Source of the DNA: Ziziphus jujuba | Lineage: Eukaryota; Streptophyta; Magnoliopsida; Rosales; Rhamnaceae | DNA: 64,000 bases | Assembly (NCBI RefSeq): GCF_031755915.1 | Contig: NC_083387.1 | Coordinates: 20,729,001-20,793,000 of the forward strand | Reading direction: 5' to 3' | In this document: positions 1-12,500 of the stretch, piece after piece | Numbering within the stretch: the first letter of the stretch is position 1 | Layout: each line of letters starts with the position of its first letter | Notes under the pieces: generated by a model | Seen by the model: only the letters and a program-made list of their open reading frames with translations | Told to the model about the DNA's origin: nothing | Database searches by the model: none | Made by a program: the position numbers and the translations under genes

Positions 1-2212
1 GTTATATATGGACCACATTGATTTGCCACCTCCGTATGGTACGGTATATACAATATAATATCAAATAATATAACATATAAATATATATACATACATATAA
101 AAGATACTTGATGCACCATACTATATACCAGTGGTGTCCGAAGGTACCCAACGTTCTGAGCACCTACTGACGGGAGGTTAAAGAGAAAAACTTGCATACG
201 GTCGCTTTGGCGTCCCGACAGCGCCGTTGCTTATAGCAGTCATCCCAGCTATGGAGGAGGGCGGCTTATGGCCACCATATCAAACTTGCCTCCCCTCAGG
301 TCCATAGCAACTCACAGGAGACATTATAACTTGCGCGCTCATCACACTTCACCCGCGCGCTAATCACATCCACAACTACAGAACACCGGTACGTATATGG
401 GTGCATCTAAAAAACTATAAATTTGTAATATTATAAAATAATTAATTTTGATAAAATATAGTTGAATAAATATGTTTTATCAAATATATAAAATTCCATG
501 CTTAAATAAATAATTAAATACATAAATAAAATGTTGATCACAATAATTTAATATAGTAAATTCCTCAAACATTTAAATCAATTTATACCAAAATTATCAT
601 CAAGGCCACATACAATTTCACATATAATTAAAGATGTAGAAATACATTTTATTAGATGCCATCCATAGGTATCTATGCATATTCACATATCTATATGTTC
701 ATACATTTAGATATATATATATATACATGTAACCTTTAACAAACAATTCAACAAGCGCAATGTCCACATACGTATGTATACATACATTTTGGTATGCATA
801 AACAAAGGCGTCAACAATATATATTTTAAACGGATATATATATATATATATAAAATGCATGTATTTACCAACATTCCCATATACATGTATATAAAAAAGC
901 ACACACACACATATATATATATACAATTTAATTTAAATGTCCATTTTTTTTTCAAATTTAATTTAATAATTTAATCAAAAATAACAACTTCTCAAATACA
1001 CATCCACAATTTGCAAACAAGATATCAATGCGAAGTTAAAGATATGGAGAAGACAATTCTAACCTTTGATTGGCTTGAAACTACCGGTGGTGGCCGAAAA
1101 TTTCATTGGAAGCCGCTGCCAACTTGCCCTTCCTTTGTATGCCATGACGGAGCTCGAATTGGAGCAAACGAAGGTCACCATTAGCTTCAGAGGATCCAAA
1201 TTAAGTGGAAGGGATTGAGAACACAATCGGAAACGGCGGGAATCCGGTGACCAAACGGGGTGCTGCTGCCGGCTTCCATGGTTGTTTCCCGGCGCGTCAA
1301 CGGCTTCCCCGGCGATCAGAGCACACTTCGATGAAGCTCACCTGATGGACTGCCAGGTGGTGTGGTCTGTGCAGCTTCGGTGCACCAGAACATGGCGGAT
1401 TCGGCCGGAGAGAGACACGGTTGTCGCCGCTTCCACTGCCCAATCTGGGAGTGTCGCCAGCCGACCGGCCACCAAATTTGACAGGCAAGCTAGCCGGTGA
1501 CTGAGCTATGCCGATGGCCTGCGCGTCTGAGCAGTGGGTGGCCGAAAATGATGAAAGCTTATGGACCCGAGGGAGAGAAGAAAGGAAGAAGAAGGGAAGG
1601 AAAGGAAGAAGGCCCGTGGGTGTGTTTTCCCCACGTGGGAAGAAGAAAAGCAAAAGAAAAGAAAAAGAAAAGAATAGAAAAATAAATATATAAAATAATT
1701 AATACGACACATGGCAGTTTTCCATCGTGACATGTGGTTCTCTTTAACTATGATACATGGAAACTTTCAAATGGTGACACATGGCGCAACTTTAAGAACT
1801 CCTTCAAGTATTTTGCTACCCAATAAAACCAGTCTTGGAAAACACGATCACAACTTTACAGACCCATAACTTTCCAACCATAGGTCCGAGTTAAGCGTGC
1901 TACCACTCTACAAACTCGTATTGACAAGCACTTTCATATAATCTATGGGCCAACATCGAAATCCATGTAAATAAAAAGTTAACTCCGAGCTCATTGACTA
2001 GTCCGGATAGTATATTGTTTCACTCATAACTTTCAAACCGCAGCTCCGTTTTCAATGTGCTACTAGTCTAGAGACTCGAGTTTATGCGTACTCCGCAATG
2101 GTACCTTGGTCAATGATAAATTCTCTTTGAATAGAAAAGTCAACATTTTGACCTACTTGGTCAACCCTCGATCAAAGTAAATTTCTGATGTATTTCGGGA
2201 CGGGGTGTTACA
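1..2212 (+). repeat. Ty3/gypsy-like LTR or LTR-plus-UTR remnant, left end outside window
   Basis: The stretch ends at 2206-2212 in TGTTACA, preceded by a GGGACGGG run, which is the usual 3' end of a large class of plant Ty3-type LTRs. Inside are a GC-richer block at about 1080-1660 without a believable long reading frame, AT-rich microsatellites at about 700-950, and near-repeated phrases at 1880-1920 and 2035-2085 (a 'gtgctac-act-cta-aga-actcg' theme). A similar phrase recurs at about 8040-8070. No start such as TGTAACACC is seen before the window edge, so the element is cut by the window or truncated. No protein domain is visible. This is a family-style inference from the terminus and composition. 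Confidence 0.4.
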
Positions 2213-2622
2213 ACAGTCCCATTAGTGGCATAACTAGGCCTTGTAAGTGAGTAATTGATTATGCTAAGTTCATAAATTATTTATTTATTTAACAATTTAC
2301 TCTCAACTCCTCAACTTCATAGCCCTCTTCCATCACATCTCAAAGTCTAAAGGCTTGTAAGCAAGCTTTTGTCTTTATGCTCCAAATGGAGTAGTTTTGG
2401 CCCTCAAATTTTAATGCAGTAGGTGGTGCAAAACTTTGAGAAGCGATGACATAAAATCGGATTTTGAAGAAATTAACTCTTAGATTAGATTTTTTGTGAG
2501 TTTTCTAGCTAGATTTTTTTACCGTTTCAAGCCATAAATGAAAAGAATGAAATGGGAGGTTCTTTCACAAGAAAGTAGGCTAGATAGAAAGCTCAAAAGG
2601 TCCCTCAGTAGTTTAAACAAAT
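2213..2622. other. Non-coding stretch between LTR remnants
   Basis: No convincing reading frame, RNA gene or repeat is visible. Because a minus-strand primer site and LTR lie directly to the right, this could be the start of the internal region of that copia element, but no gag motif can be read. Confidence 0.3.
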
Positions 2623-2633
2623 CTCTGATACCA
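2623..2633 (-). other. tRNA-Met primer binding site of a copia-type element
   Basis: On the minus strand the bases read TGGTATCAGAG, the complement of the 3' end of plant initiator tRNA-Met. It directly follows an LTR end reading ..CTCTAACA on the same strand, the classic plant Ty1/copia LTR/PBS junction. The element is therefore on the minus strand with its 5' LTR to the right. Confidence 0.65.
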
Positions 2634-2905
2634 TGTTAGAGTTTGGTGTGGTTTTGGGTTCACTTGGCTAAGAGTGTTGTACACAAGATGTTAGTCTTGT
2701 GCATAACTCTTAATCCGATTTTTGGTTTAATGTTTAGGTGATTTTTGTGTTTGTTTTTTGTATGGTGATATTGAGGTATGTTTGGAAGGAAGAAGAAGCA
2801 AAGATGCTAAGAATAGGGCACACAAACTAGAAAGCACAATTCATCATTTTATTTCATTCATTTGTTGCATTATATAGATACAAAACGTATCTCACATATG
2901 TGAAA
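2634..2905 (-). repeat. Ty1/copia 5' LTR, 3'-proximal part (interrupted by a TRIM)
   Basis: The LTR begins on the plus strand as TGTTAGAG at 2634, abutting the primer site on its left. It continues to 2905, where a TRIM element is inserted, and presumably resumes after 3300. The far LTR boundary is not recognised, so only the piece next to the primer site is listed. No matching second LTR was found in the window. Confidence 0.45.
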
Positions 2906-3070
2906 TGTGACAGCCCAGACCACCCGCATGCAGATATTGTCCTATTTGGGCCTGGAGAATCCTCTTACAACCCAGCCCTCAAGGGTTTAAAATACGTCTG
3001 CAAGGGAAAGGTATCCACACGCTTATAAGCCATGCTTCGTTCCCCTTTCCAACCGATGTGGGACTTGACA
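2906..3070 (-). repeat. TRIM 3' LTR
   Basis: Left copy of the about 165-bp terminal repeat. It is the 3' LTR because the element is on the minus strand. It differs from its partner at several sites, for example gacagc versus gatagc near the end and aatacg versus aacgtg in the middle. Confidence 0.8.
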
Positions 3071-3135
3071 ATGCTCCCCCTTGGGGCCCAGCGTCCTCAC
3101 TGGTACACCGATCCGGGTCCGGCTTTGATACCATC

Positions 3136-3300
3136 TGTGATAGCCCAGACCACCCGCATGCAGATATTGTCCTATTTGGGCTTGGAGAATCCTCTTACAA
3201 CCCAGCCCTCAAGGGTTTAAAACGTGTCTGCAAGGGAAAGGTATCCACACACTTATAAGCCATGCTTCGTTCCCCTTTCCAACCGATGTGGGACTTGATA
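3136..3300 (-). repeat. TRIM 5' LTR
   Basis: Right copy of the terminal repeat, adjacent to the primer binding site. Its outermost CA (minus-strand TG) has decayed to TA. Confidence 0.8.
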
Positions 3301-4383
3301 TGAAGTATGTATGAGACCAAATGGAAGTTTTTAAAATTCAAAAATTACACATTTCCCTTCTAAAATTATAAGATATAACCGTTCAACTACCAGCTCACAT
3401 GTGAGTGTACAAATATGGCAAAGATTGGTGAGATTTTGAATTTCAAAAGACTGTCTTCACAAAATCGGATAATGCTACTTTGACCTGATGGAAGGTTGAG
3501 ATATCTTCATCCAAATTGTTTGAATTTTGACATGTGGCATGTTGAAATATTAAGGATGGAATCTAAAGAAGATCAAGTCCAAAAGAATTGGGTAAGGCCT
3601 CAAATTCATTTCAAACCCGTGGACCATAACTACTGGAAATCTCAACAGTTATGGGAACTTGCAACCTGCATATCTTGGGATTTCCAAGTACTTTTTTAGT
3701 CATTTTTTTGCTTTATTTTCTTTTATATGTCTATTACAACATATCAAAAAACCATAACCTGGTTCAAACAACCCAAAATATGTCAGCTCCACAATGGATC
3801 TATGTTACTGGAAACATAATTTCCAGCACATGGCCATTTTACAAAACAAAATCAATATCTAATAAAAGACAAATCCTAAGCTAAATACAAACAATTCCTA
3901 AGCTAAATACAACAAAACTTAGGCATTCAAGAGACATTAAAAGAAGCATAAAACATAGACATAAATATTGCTTTATGACATTCAAAATATATATTGTGAG
4001 AAAGAAAGAGGGTACAAACCTTGGTGAACTTTGGCTTGCACAAGGTGGGAAGATTACCACATTTTCAACAAATTTCTGCTCTTTATTATTATTTTATTAT
4101 TATTATGAAAAGAATTAAGAATGCAACTCAACTAAGATTAGTTTATTGTTTAATCTAGCTTCTAAAGCAATTATTTGCAAAGATTGAAGCATGTTAAGTA
4201 AATCAGAGTATAGAATGCTATCATTATTAAGGAGAGAGCCGTTCTAAAGTATTCCAAATTAAGGAAAAAAGAAAGAAATATATGGCAGCCAAAACTTGAC
4301 AACATAGTTCAAACATTCTTCACACGGGCAGTTATAGTAATAATAAATAAATAAATAAATAAAAGAAATTTAAATGTAGATAC
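3301..4383. other. Intergenic stretch, probably the rest of the copia LTR plus AT-rich DNA
   Basis: The first few hundred bases are probably the remainder of the copia LTR interrupted by the TRIM. I see no domain in the short open frames here. Short A/T microsatellites occur at about 4080-4105 and 4340-4365. Confidence 0.3.
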
Positions 4384-4460
4384 CTTCCACCATATGTGTC
4401 CACAACCCAATGCTCCTGCTGTAGCAGTTGGAACTAAAAGTATCGTTAAACTAGATGGAG
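4384..4460 (-). pseudogene. Exon-like fragment resembling the conserved 'MWWK' segment of DUF1664 proteins
   Basis: On the minus strand this reads LVPTATAGALGCGHIWWK and is followed by a GTATC donor-like site. Plant DUF1664 proteins carry a very similar hydrophobic segment (about VPAATxGAxGYGYMWWKG) just before a coiled region. The frame upstream runs into an expanded ATT/TTA repeat (about 4465-4487), and I found no neighbouring exons of the family. A gene relic or captured exon is therefore more likely than a working gene. The match is short and rests on memory of the family; a chance open frame is the alternative. Confidence 0.3.
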
Positions 4461-5589
4461 TAAAATAATAATAATAATAATAATAAGAGAATGTACCACA
4501 TGCAATGGAAAATATATATATATATATATATATATATTTTATGATTTGCAACCTAGATAAAAAATAAAGCATGACTATACATGGTTTCATCAGTTATAGT
4601 GGTTATAACCTGTAGGCAAGAAACGGATATTAGCTCTAATAATCTAATATCTACCATAGCCATTATTGTTATTCATGACATGTATTCATTGTGCCAAGGT
4701 GAAGTTGTTGAATTACGACTTCCAACCGATCAAAAAACAAGGGAGAGAATTGAAGTTATTCATAAATTGAGATAACCATAGTTTGAAGTTTGTTGTTTTA
4801 GAAAACAAAGGATCACCATTCTGACAATTGAATTCACCTTATAATTTGATGAGCACAATCCTAAGCTTGGCAATTTGTCAAACACCTTGTATGCATGAGG
4901 AAGCAACACTAGTAGATATTAAGAAAACTAGAAACCTCTACGCATGTCTCAAACAAATAAATATGTATTAATAAGATAAGGCAAACTGCTAGCAATCAAG
5001 CAATAATCAAAGATGAACAAGAAAGAAAACAAGAGAAGAGATATCTTTTATTAAACCAAAAGAATTACAAGCTTTTCTTCTAAAATACGCAAACCCTAGG
5101 AGAAGAGATACCCAAAAGCCTCATTATTCTTTCTTTCAAAACTCTCTAAAATTGACACCTTATGCACTTAAACTTATTATATAACAATCCCAAAAACTAA
5201 TGCAAGGCAATGTTATAAAACAACAAGAAAATCATAAAAAAAAAATGTCGCATTACTGTGGCAACTATGGGACCAGCATTATGGCGTTGAAGTCTTGGCC
5301 AAAATTGTGTATCAAACCCTAATGGAGCGTTATATAGGAAATGCTATAGCTCTATCTCGAACACGATCTGGCACCATGGCGCCCAAGCCTCTGTCTACTT
5401 CCTTTGATGTCCAATGCTCATGCTTTCTTTAGCTTTCCTTCCTCTTCTCCTCCATTTGCCTCAAAGCTTTCCTCAAGCTTTTCAAAGCTTCAATAACTTC
5501 AAATTTAAAGTCACAGTCTCAACAATCTTTAACTCTATATTTATTTGCTAATTTTGCTGCCTTCTTTGGCTATAGTATTCCTCATCAAT
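4461..5589. other. AT-rich intergenic DNA with microsatellites
   Basis: Contains an (ATA)n run at about 4467-4487 and an (AT)n run at about 4511-4537. A short plus-strand open frame at 4581-4775 has no recognisable domain. Nothing else is supported. Confidence 0.35.
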
Positions 5590-6450
5590 TATCATGCATA
5601 TTACTTAGGCTCATAACTAGCCTAAGCACCCTGGGTGCAAGAAAACAACGATATCTTCTTCCATCACAAGACATCCCGTGAATCTCATTTATGTGTTGAA
5701 AATCTATACTAGTGCTTCCAAATATGGTACTTACAAAAAGCCTTATTGAGTACAACTCCTTCATGTTTGATGATAAGAACTCAATCTCAAAGTTAAGATC
5801 TCCAGTGCTTCCTTCATTCCCCTCAGATGTGAACTAATCCCATGATATTCAAGGTAATTCACATTCGAGGAAAACCGCATCTCTACCAATAATTCACTTC
5901 TTAGTATCATGATTCTAGAGTTTGAAAGCTTCACCTCCATCCAAACACCCTTAAGAAAATAGATTCCAACTGTCTAAATTGCAATCTTCTCTCTTTAACA
6001 TGCACAACAAAGTACATTAAAAGGTTCTAAGATTACCTAAATATAAAGCTTGTCTAGACCACATCTCCATAGGAGTTTTGAGACATGTTGCAACAAAAAT
6101 ACACCTATTGACCAAATACATAGTAGTGCTCATGCTTCAGCCCTAAACTAAGTAGGTAACTTGGAGTATTTCAACATGCTTCTCACTCTCTCCACAATAG
6201 CTTTGCTCATCATATCACCTATACCATTCCTTTAAGGAGTCTCCATCACTGTCCTATGCCTAATAATCTCATACTCATTACAATAATCATCAAACAAATC
6301 ATTGCAATGTTCAAGTCCATTCCTAGTTGTCAACCTCTTAATCTTCTTTCAAACTTGCTTTCACTCTTTGAACTTCTCAAACACCTCATCCTTAGTCTTT
6401 TAGAAACAAACTCATAATTTATCAAATATTATCCATAATCATCATATCAA
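5590..6450 (-). pseudogene. Degenerate Ty1/copia integrase region
   Basis: Reading the minus strand with stops and frameshifts gives the usual order of a plant copia integrase C-terminal part. First a decayed 'NGVAER' neighbourhood, then YLVNRC near 6120, TPMEMWSRQ near 6075, then a YLGNLRTF stretch, a DGGEAFKL stretch near 5930 and a DAVFLE stretch near 5880. These match the family pattern YLVNRSP..TPxEMW..YxxLRxFGC..GYxxGxKxYR(L)..V.F.E. Several in-frame stops make it non-functional. No LTRs or reverse transcriptase belonging to it were found. Confidence 0.65.
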
Positions 6451-6649
6451 AATATTTCCATAACTACCATCATATAATTTTATAGTCATATAAAGAAATG
6501 AATGTAACAATCAGTGTGGCAAGATGTATAGAAATGCATGTGACAACTAGTGTGGCAAGACACAAAAGGCACCGGTAGACTATTTGGTATCTAATTTTAC
6601 ATCATTGGGGTATGGTATGGGGGATGGTTCAAATATAATAATAATAACT

Positions 6650-8200
6650 CTTATAACGCCGAGGCCTTTTTAAAATGATTGGTTTTAGGATTTGTAAGAA
6701 CTCTGAAGTTAAGCTTGTTCAAGCGAGGTAGTCCAAGACTGAGTGATCTTTTAGGAACCTTTAAGTAAAAAATCTCATACCAAATGTGGTAGCTAAATTA
6801 GGGATCATATTGGCAAAAAGTGATAGGTACGTCAATGGAGGCAAGGTGTCACTTGTATTTATGATAGACTATTCCTTTTAATATATTATAAAATGATAAA
6901 TCAGATAATTTTTCATAGTATGTGATAAAGTATGACTTAAATTATTCAAAAAATAATAATAAAGTATCAAATAATCAAGCATTACTCATAGATCATAGTT
7001 TAAATCAGCTCCTCTATCAAATTGCTCCAGTATTAGTCACGATGCCCAAAACAATAATAAAATATTTTTTGCGGCCTCCAAAATTTTAAACCAAAGTCAT
7101 TGTCGCATACCAATGTCCCAAAATAACTTTTACAACTCTAAAATTTTCTAAAATTGGATAATGAAAGTCTAATTATAATGTGTGCCTTAATTATCCGATA
7201 TCCAAAATGGGGGTTTCTCATCAGAAGATCAATTTCATGAAATTTAAGCTTCCATTGAGTCCTATTAACACCTATTTACATAAGTTCAAATTCAATTTTG
7301 TCCAAGATTGTCCAAACATAGTCCAAGTTAAGTTGTTATTTAACTAATTGACTCAAAAATAGAGAAATTATCAAACAATGTTCAAAATTTACAAAAATTA
7401 ATATAAATGGAAAGCTTGTCATATAGGTATTCAATGGTGCACTCTCCTTTATCCAAAAATATCAGTGGTAGCTGAAAAACCTCCTTAATATTTTAACTAA
7501 ACTTGATGTTGATATATCTCTCAAACAATGAGGAATTTTCATAAAAAAAGGCCAAAAATGGATTCAAAGGGTCCAAATTAGGTAGGTCAGGGTTATGGGA
7601 TGGCCTAAGATGGCTGCAAAAAGGCTAAACTCTAACTCGAAAACCATCATCGTCGACTACAAATAGCCGATCCCAGGGCTTTTGGCAGTGGCTGGCTATA
7701 GGCTTGTAGGGGTGGGTCGAACTTTGTGTAGGCACTCTCCCTTTTCAGCACATAGAGGTGAGAGATGGTCATAAAATGTTAAATGGCATTGACTCATTTC
7801 TGTGTCCAAACAGGTCTGATTTTGATCTGTTGGGTGGTTTGGAAGGGTTTTGGGATAAAATAGGTATTTTTCTAATTATTTAATGATGAACACATTTTCT
7901 CATGTATATATAGGCCTTGGATCCACTAAAAGATAAAAATTCAGCATTGGTTTAGACACATAAAATACTTAAGCTCAAAATTTTTCAGCTCAAAAATTTT
8001 CAAAATCATAACATTTTAACTGTAACTTAGAATTAGGTGTGGTACTAGTCTATAGACTTGTGTTGAAAAGCTCTATGCTATGGTATGTCAGTCAATTCAA
8101 AATTCTTGACCAGGAAAAAAGTCAAACCTAAAGCTCACTCATAATCCAACTAGTCAATCTTGCTTAAACCATTTAAAACTTAAATTCTAATATATATTAT
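6650..8200 (+). repeat. Degenerate LTR with 5S rRNA-like segment near its 5' end
   Basis: The stretch begins TATAACGCCGAGGCC, close to the common LTR start TGTAACGCCC. About 45 bases in there is a 5S rRNA-like stretch (separate entry). Further on, at about 8030-8130, it shares with the LTR remnant at 1-2212 a 'gtactagtcta-agactcg' theme and a GTCAA-rich tail. The right boundary is not recognised and no long frame exists. It may be a Cassandra-type LTR fragment followed by another LTR, or one long LTR. Confidence 0.35.
6697..6760 (+). pseudogene. 5S rRNA-derived sequence within an LTR
   Basis: The bases follow the 3' half of plant 5S rRNA in order: AGAACTCTGAAGTTAAGC (5S: AGAACTCCGCAGTTAAGC), then TTGTTCAAGCGAG (GTGCTTGGGCGAG), then a GTAGT..AAGACTGAGTGATCT stretch (AGTAGTACTAGGATGGGTGACCT). 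The segment covering box A and the intermediate element is partly kept. Only about 64 of about 120 nt align and there are many transitions, so this is not a working 5S gene. Cassandra TRIM elements and some larger plant LTRs carry such a segment. The match is from memory of 5S rRNA. Confidence 0.55.
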
Positions 8201-8229
8201 TTGGACAAGTCATCACATGCTGCATTTCT

Positions 8230-9510
8230 TAAACACATTGATTATTGGCCTAATGATTTGCCTATTACTCCCAATGTTGTAAATTTGCTTATCTTCAACG
8301 GCTCCTTCTTTCAACCAAAAGAACCAAAAATTCAAAAGTCTATATGTGGTAATTTTGATTAGATGGGTAACTTCGCAATGTAACATTTTTCTTCATCTTC
8401 AATGGCATCCACCAACAAAGACTGCTACCAACTCTGTTCAAGTGTTGGATACTTGGTGTAGTTTTGTCCATCTTTGTGGTAACAAAGGACATTAGTGCTA
8501 CTCAACACCAGTAAAAGTCTAAACCGCATCCATGCTGCCTCTTTGTGTTTCTTATTCTAGCTCAATTCTAGGTCCTCCACCTTTACAAGAGACGTACCAT
8601 GATCAATCACCTTGGCTTATGGGCTTGGACACTTCGCCTAATGTGTCCATGAATCTCCAAAAGTTATCTCCTCATTTTGAAGATAATGGAACTTGTGAGA
8701 TATAATAGGTAATGGTAAAACTTTTCAAAATTCTTGAAAGTATCTTTTGGTTCCTATACTTCTCAACTAAATAACAGTGTATGTGTGCCAGATATGAAAA
8801 GAATTTGTTGACTGTTTTGAAATTTTATAGCACCAATGAAACTTCCATTGAGTTCTTACCCTTTTATTTATTTATTTATTTTTGTGAAGGACTTGGAGAC
8901 AAAAGCAGTTCAGGGCTCTACAGAAAAGGGGCACATATTTATGGTTGTCTACTTCTATTGATTTATCTTTCTTGTCTTTCTATGTGTTCTCCTCAATTTT
9001 TACTTGGTTCAAGATTTGCATGTTTATTTAGGACATTTGCCTGATAGAGTTCTTCATCAAATGGTCTCTACACATTCACTTCCTATCTCATCTTTTCATA
9101 AATTTCTTTGTAATGCATGTAAATGCAACACATCTCATAAACTATTGTTTGGTGTTTCCCTAATGTCTTAATTTAAACCTTTTCAATTTATATATTTTGA
9201 TGTTTGGGGCCTTATCCTATACATTGTTTGGATAATTACAAGCATTATGTTATCTTTGTGGATCATTTTAGCAAATATATTTGATTTTTATTATTAAAAA
9301 TAAATTTGGTGTTATTTTTGTTTTTATTGAATTTAAATGCATCAAGGAAAAATTTTTCCAAACATAAATAATCTCATTTTATTCAGATAATAGTGGTGAG
9401 TTTCTTAAACTTGGACCTTTCTTCAAAACCCATGGGATTATGCATTTTGTACCTAAGCATAATGGTTTTGCTAAGAAGACACCAAAAATGGAAGAAATAG
9501 GAGGAAACCC
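8230..9510 (+). pseudogene. Degenerate Ty1/copia gag-protease-integrase fragment
   Basis: With frameshifts and stops, the plus strand gives copia motifs in order. At about 8617-8700 is WLMGLDTSPNVSMNLQ (protease start, WLLDSGASxH-like). At about 8780 comes VCARYEKNLLTVLKF (family: VPxxxKNLLSVxxF). At about 9035-9115 is LPDRVLHQ followed by CNACKC (the GAG-pre-integrase zinc site). At about 9195-9270 is FDVWGPYP then HYVIFVDHFSKYIWF, the start of the integrase core including its first catalytic-type D. A decayed second block (SDNGGE-like) is near 9385. It breaks off around 9510. Not functional. Confidence 0.7.
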
Positions 9511-12500
9511 TAGGTCTATTTAAGGGATTATTTTTCAAAGGTGCATACATCCATCTCCTCTTAGTTAAAACATGCCTACACACCTCCATCCCCTCTCCCC
9601 CATGCCATTCTCATCTTTCCTCTACCATTGAAGTAGTTTAGTTGAAATTTAGGAGACCTAGAATAAGAATAAGAGCATTAAAGTAGGACTAGAGACAAGG
9701 TGACAATGAGTCGCTAAATACTGAGTATTTAATTAATCTTTTCAATTCTTAAAGCTTAGTATTCTATATTCTACCTCATATTGTGAATTAATATTGACAA
9801 GCATAACTTTCTTCTAAGCTATTCAATTGGTATTTCTTCCATGATATTTGATTTTCTTTCTAATGATATTTAATTTCATTGATTTTGATTGCGTTCTTAA
9901 TTTTGAAGTTTGAAAAATCAATTAGCTATTGCAATAGCGTCCTATTAATATAATAAATGAATCTAAATAAGATAAACTAATGAAACAGTGGAAATCTCAC
10001 AATAGATCCATAAGATCATTTCACAATGAATAATCGGATTTCAATGTCCAATTTATGTAACTTTAAAGTTGTAAAAACTCTCTTAGGCAATTTAGCAATA
10101 TATTTGGTTTAATTTTGGAATTTAAGAAATATTTTATTATATTATAAGTACTTGTACTATGTTTGAAGATGATGATGATTCTGCGGAGGAGTAGGAGAGA
10201 GAATCGGTGGAAATTGTGAGTCGAAATTACTTTTATATATGTTTTGGGGCATGTTAAAATTGATGATTTTATGATTTGGATTTTTTTTTTTTTTTTGGAA
10301 ATTTTGATTATATATATATATATATGCTATTACTTCATGTGATTTTTGGTAAGATTTTAAATGGTTCCATATTTTAATTTATTCATAGTGAAATTATGAA
10401 TCTTGGCATTTAACTGTTTTGGTGTTTGAATTGATGTTTTAGTCCAATTGGAATTTTTTGGCTTTATGATTGAGAAAATTGATTGCAAATTAAATTTTTA
10501 AGCATATTTAGATGTTTTAAATTTTAAAGTGCTTAAAAATAGTTTTATGATGATATACTTCACTGTTAGTATTTATGTTATATATTCATAAATATGATTT
10601 TGGTATAAAATATTTATTTGAACTCTTTGAAATAGTTATACAAGGTTTATGGTTAGTTCTTTGGTATTAAATTCCAATTTATGGTATAATATTTATTTGA
10701 AAATGGAAAAGTATGATTTTGGAAATATTTTTTATGAATACTATATTGTCAGGTTTTAATTAATGTACCATATAGTTATAGTGTCTTTGTTCTATTATTA
10801 CTATTAGCGAGCATGCTTTAATCATCCTATGTATAGTTATGATATAATAGAGTAATGATTAAATTGTGTATTACTCCCTCGAGATCATAGGATGGTAGGT
10901 CTATCACGATGCTTTTAAGAAGCTAAGGATTGTGAGATGTGTTATTCCCATGGTTTCTTTCTCTCTCCTCATTGTCTAGTAGTATTCCTGGACGTCATCA
11001 TACACTACCTAATAGCACAAGATATATAGTAGGATACATTTTATGTTTTTTTTTTTTTTTTGTGTGGGACCTATTGAGGTTTTACTGTGGTTTTATAATT
11101 ATTTTTCATGAATATATTTATGTTTTTAAATGTTAATATTAAATTTATCTTAAGTTGATTGATAATATTTTAAATGGTTTATTATGAAATATCTATTTTA
11201 TAACATTGATTTGGAGTACAAGTTAAATTTTATGAAATAGTTTTAAAAGACAAACTTTTTAAAAGAAAGATAATGGGTGGCTTTAAGAGAACATTTTACA
11301 AGAATAAATCATTATTTTTTAATAGTATTATAGCATTGAGATATCTTTATCTTATTTTTTCATTTGTTTTTAATTCGTTCGATTAAATTCAAGCAATAAT
11401 GGATAAGCATCACTTGTCTAGCTACATATTTCATATATCACTATTAAAACACTCTTATCTAAATTATGGAAATAATAATGACTATAGTATATATATATAT
11501 ATATATATAGCATATACCATGTCTCGCCTACTTAGTTACATGATAATCAACAACAATTCTGTTCCAATTTGGAGTAGAGAAATTGAAGAAAAGAATTTCC
11601 CAACCCAATTTGAATTAGATATTTTCCAAAGAACCTTAATCAACTCTGTGTGGAATACCGTACAATTTGAATCCACAAATCAAAAATCAGATTTATTCAT
11701 GCCTTAGATAACCTTTGCTTTTATTTATAATCAATTCGCCAAAAGCCCGATAGTCAATATTTCTCCCATTATATTCTATTCAACGGCCCAAACTCTGGCC
11801 TTTATAAAATCTAGTCCCAAATAGCCCATGAAATCGTTGGTCAAATCAATACCCAATATAGAAGTTATTATAGCCTCAGAGAAGCACTTGAAATCACATT
11901 CAGATAATTAGGTTCCAATCCTTTATTCATCCATGGGTCCATTCCATATATATATATATATATATATATATCTATGGTATTGTTCTATAGTATAACTGGT
12001 TGTAGTTGTTAACTATGATATAGGAATTTTGCATGATATTGTAGATTTATCTTATTATATCATAATGTTATTTTATATGCATGTGTTTAATTTGTTTATG
12101 ATTTAAGTGAGGTTCCATTAAAATTTTTGTGAGAATTACTTGGTGGAACTTTCCTCTGTAGGACCACTCGAAATATACTCTTGGAGAAATTCTCATCAGG
12201 TATTGTCATCTATACTATTATGGTACTATGGGTTGTTAGATTTAGACTGCAGATTATTTTTTATGGTTCTATTAAATATTTGGTTAATATAATGGTGGTA
12301 TATAACAGGGTTTTTTATTTTTATTTTTATTTTCTACTTTTATCTATCCATTTAAAAATGTAGGTGCCATATATTTAATTTTAACCATACTTTTTGCATC
12401 CAAACTATTTTAGCCATTTTGTCTACACAAGAGAATATATATAAATATTTGTACAGATGGGAGATTTTAACATGGAATTGCTGCTTAAAAAAAAATAAAA

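Larger units (their letters stand above)
2906..3300 (-). mobile_element. TRIM (terminal-repeat retrotransposon in miniature), complete
   Basis: Two direct repeats of about 165 bp (2906-3070 and 3136-3300) flank a 65-bp core. Read on the minus strand each LTR begins TGTCAAGTCCCACA and ends GGGCTGTCACA (TG..CA), with small differences between copies. The core holds TGGTATCAAAGCC (complement of 3121-3133), one mismatch from the tRNA-Met primer site, and a purine-rich tract next to the other LTR. Flanking pentamers TGAAA (2901-2905) and TGAAG (3301-3305) differ by one base, consistent with an aged 5-bp target duplication. No coding capacity. LTRs of this style are common in rosid genomes (family knowledge, not a database match). 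It sits inside a copia LTR. Confidence 0.85.

Noticed and set aside
1282..1693. Overlapping frames of up to 118 codons in the GC-richer block
   Set aside because: Frames on both strands are equally open, as expected for GC-rich non-coding LTR sequence; no motif is recognised.
1880..1900. GAGTTAAGCGTGCT resembling a 5S rRNA phrase
   Set aside because: Only about 13 bases match and the stretch is one copy of a local repeated phrase (gtgctac..cta..actcg), unlike the longer ordered match at 6,697.
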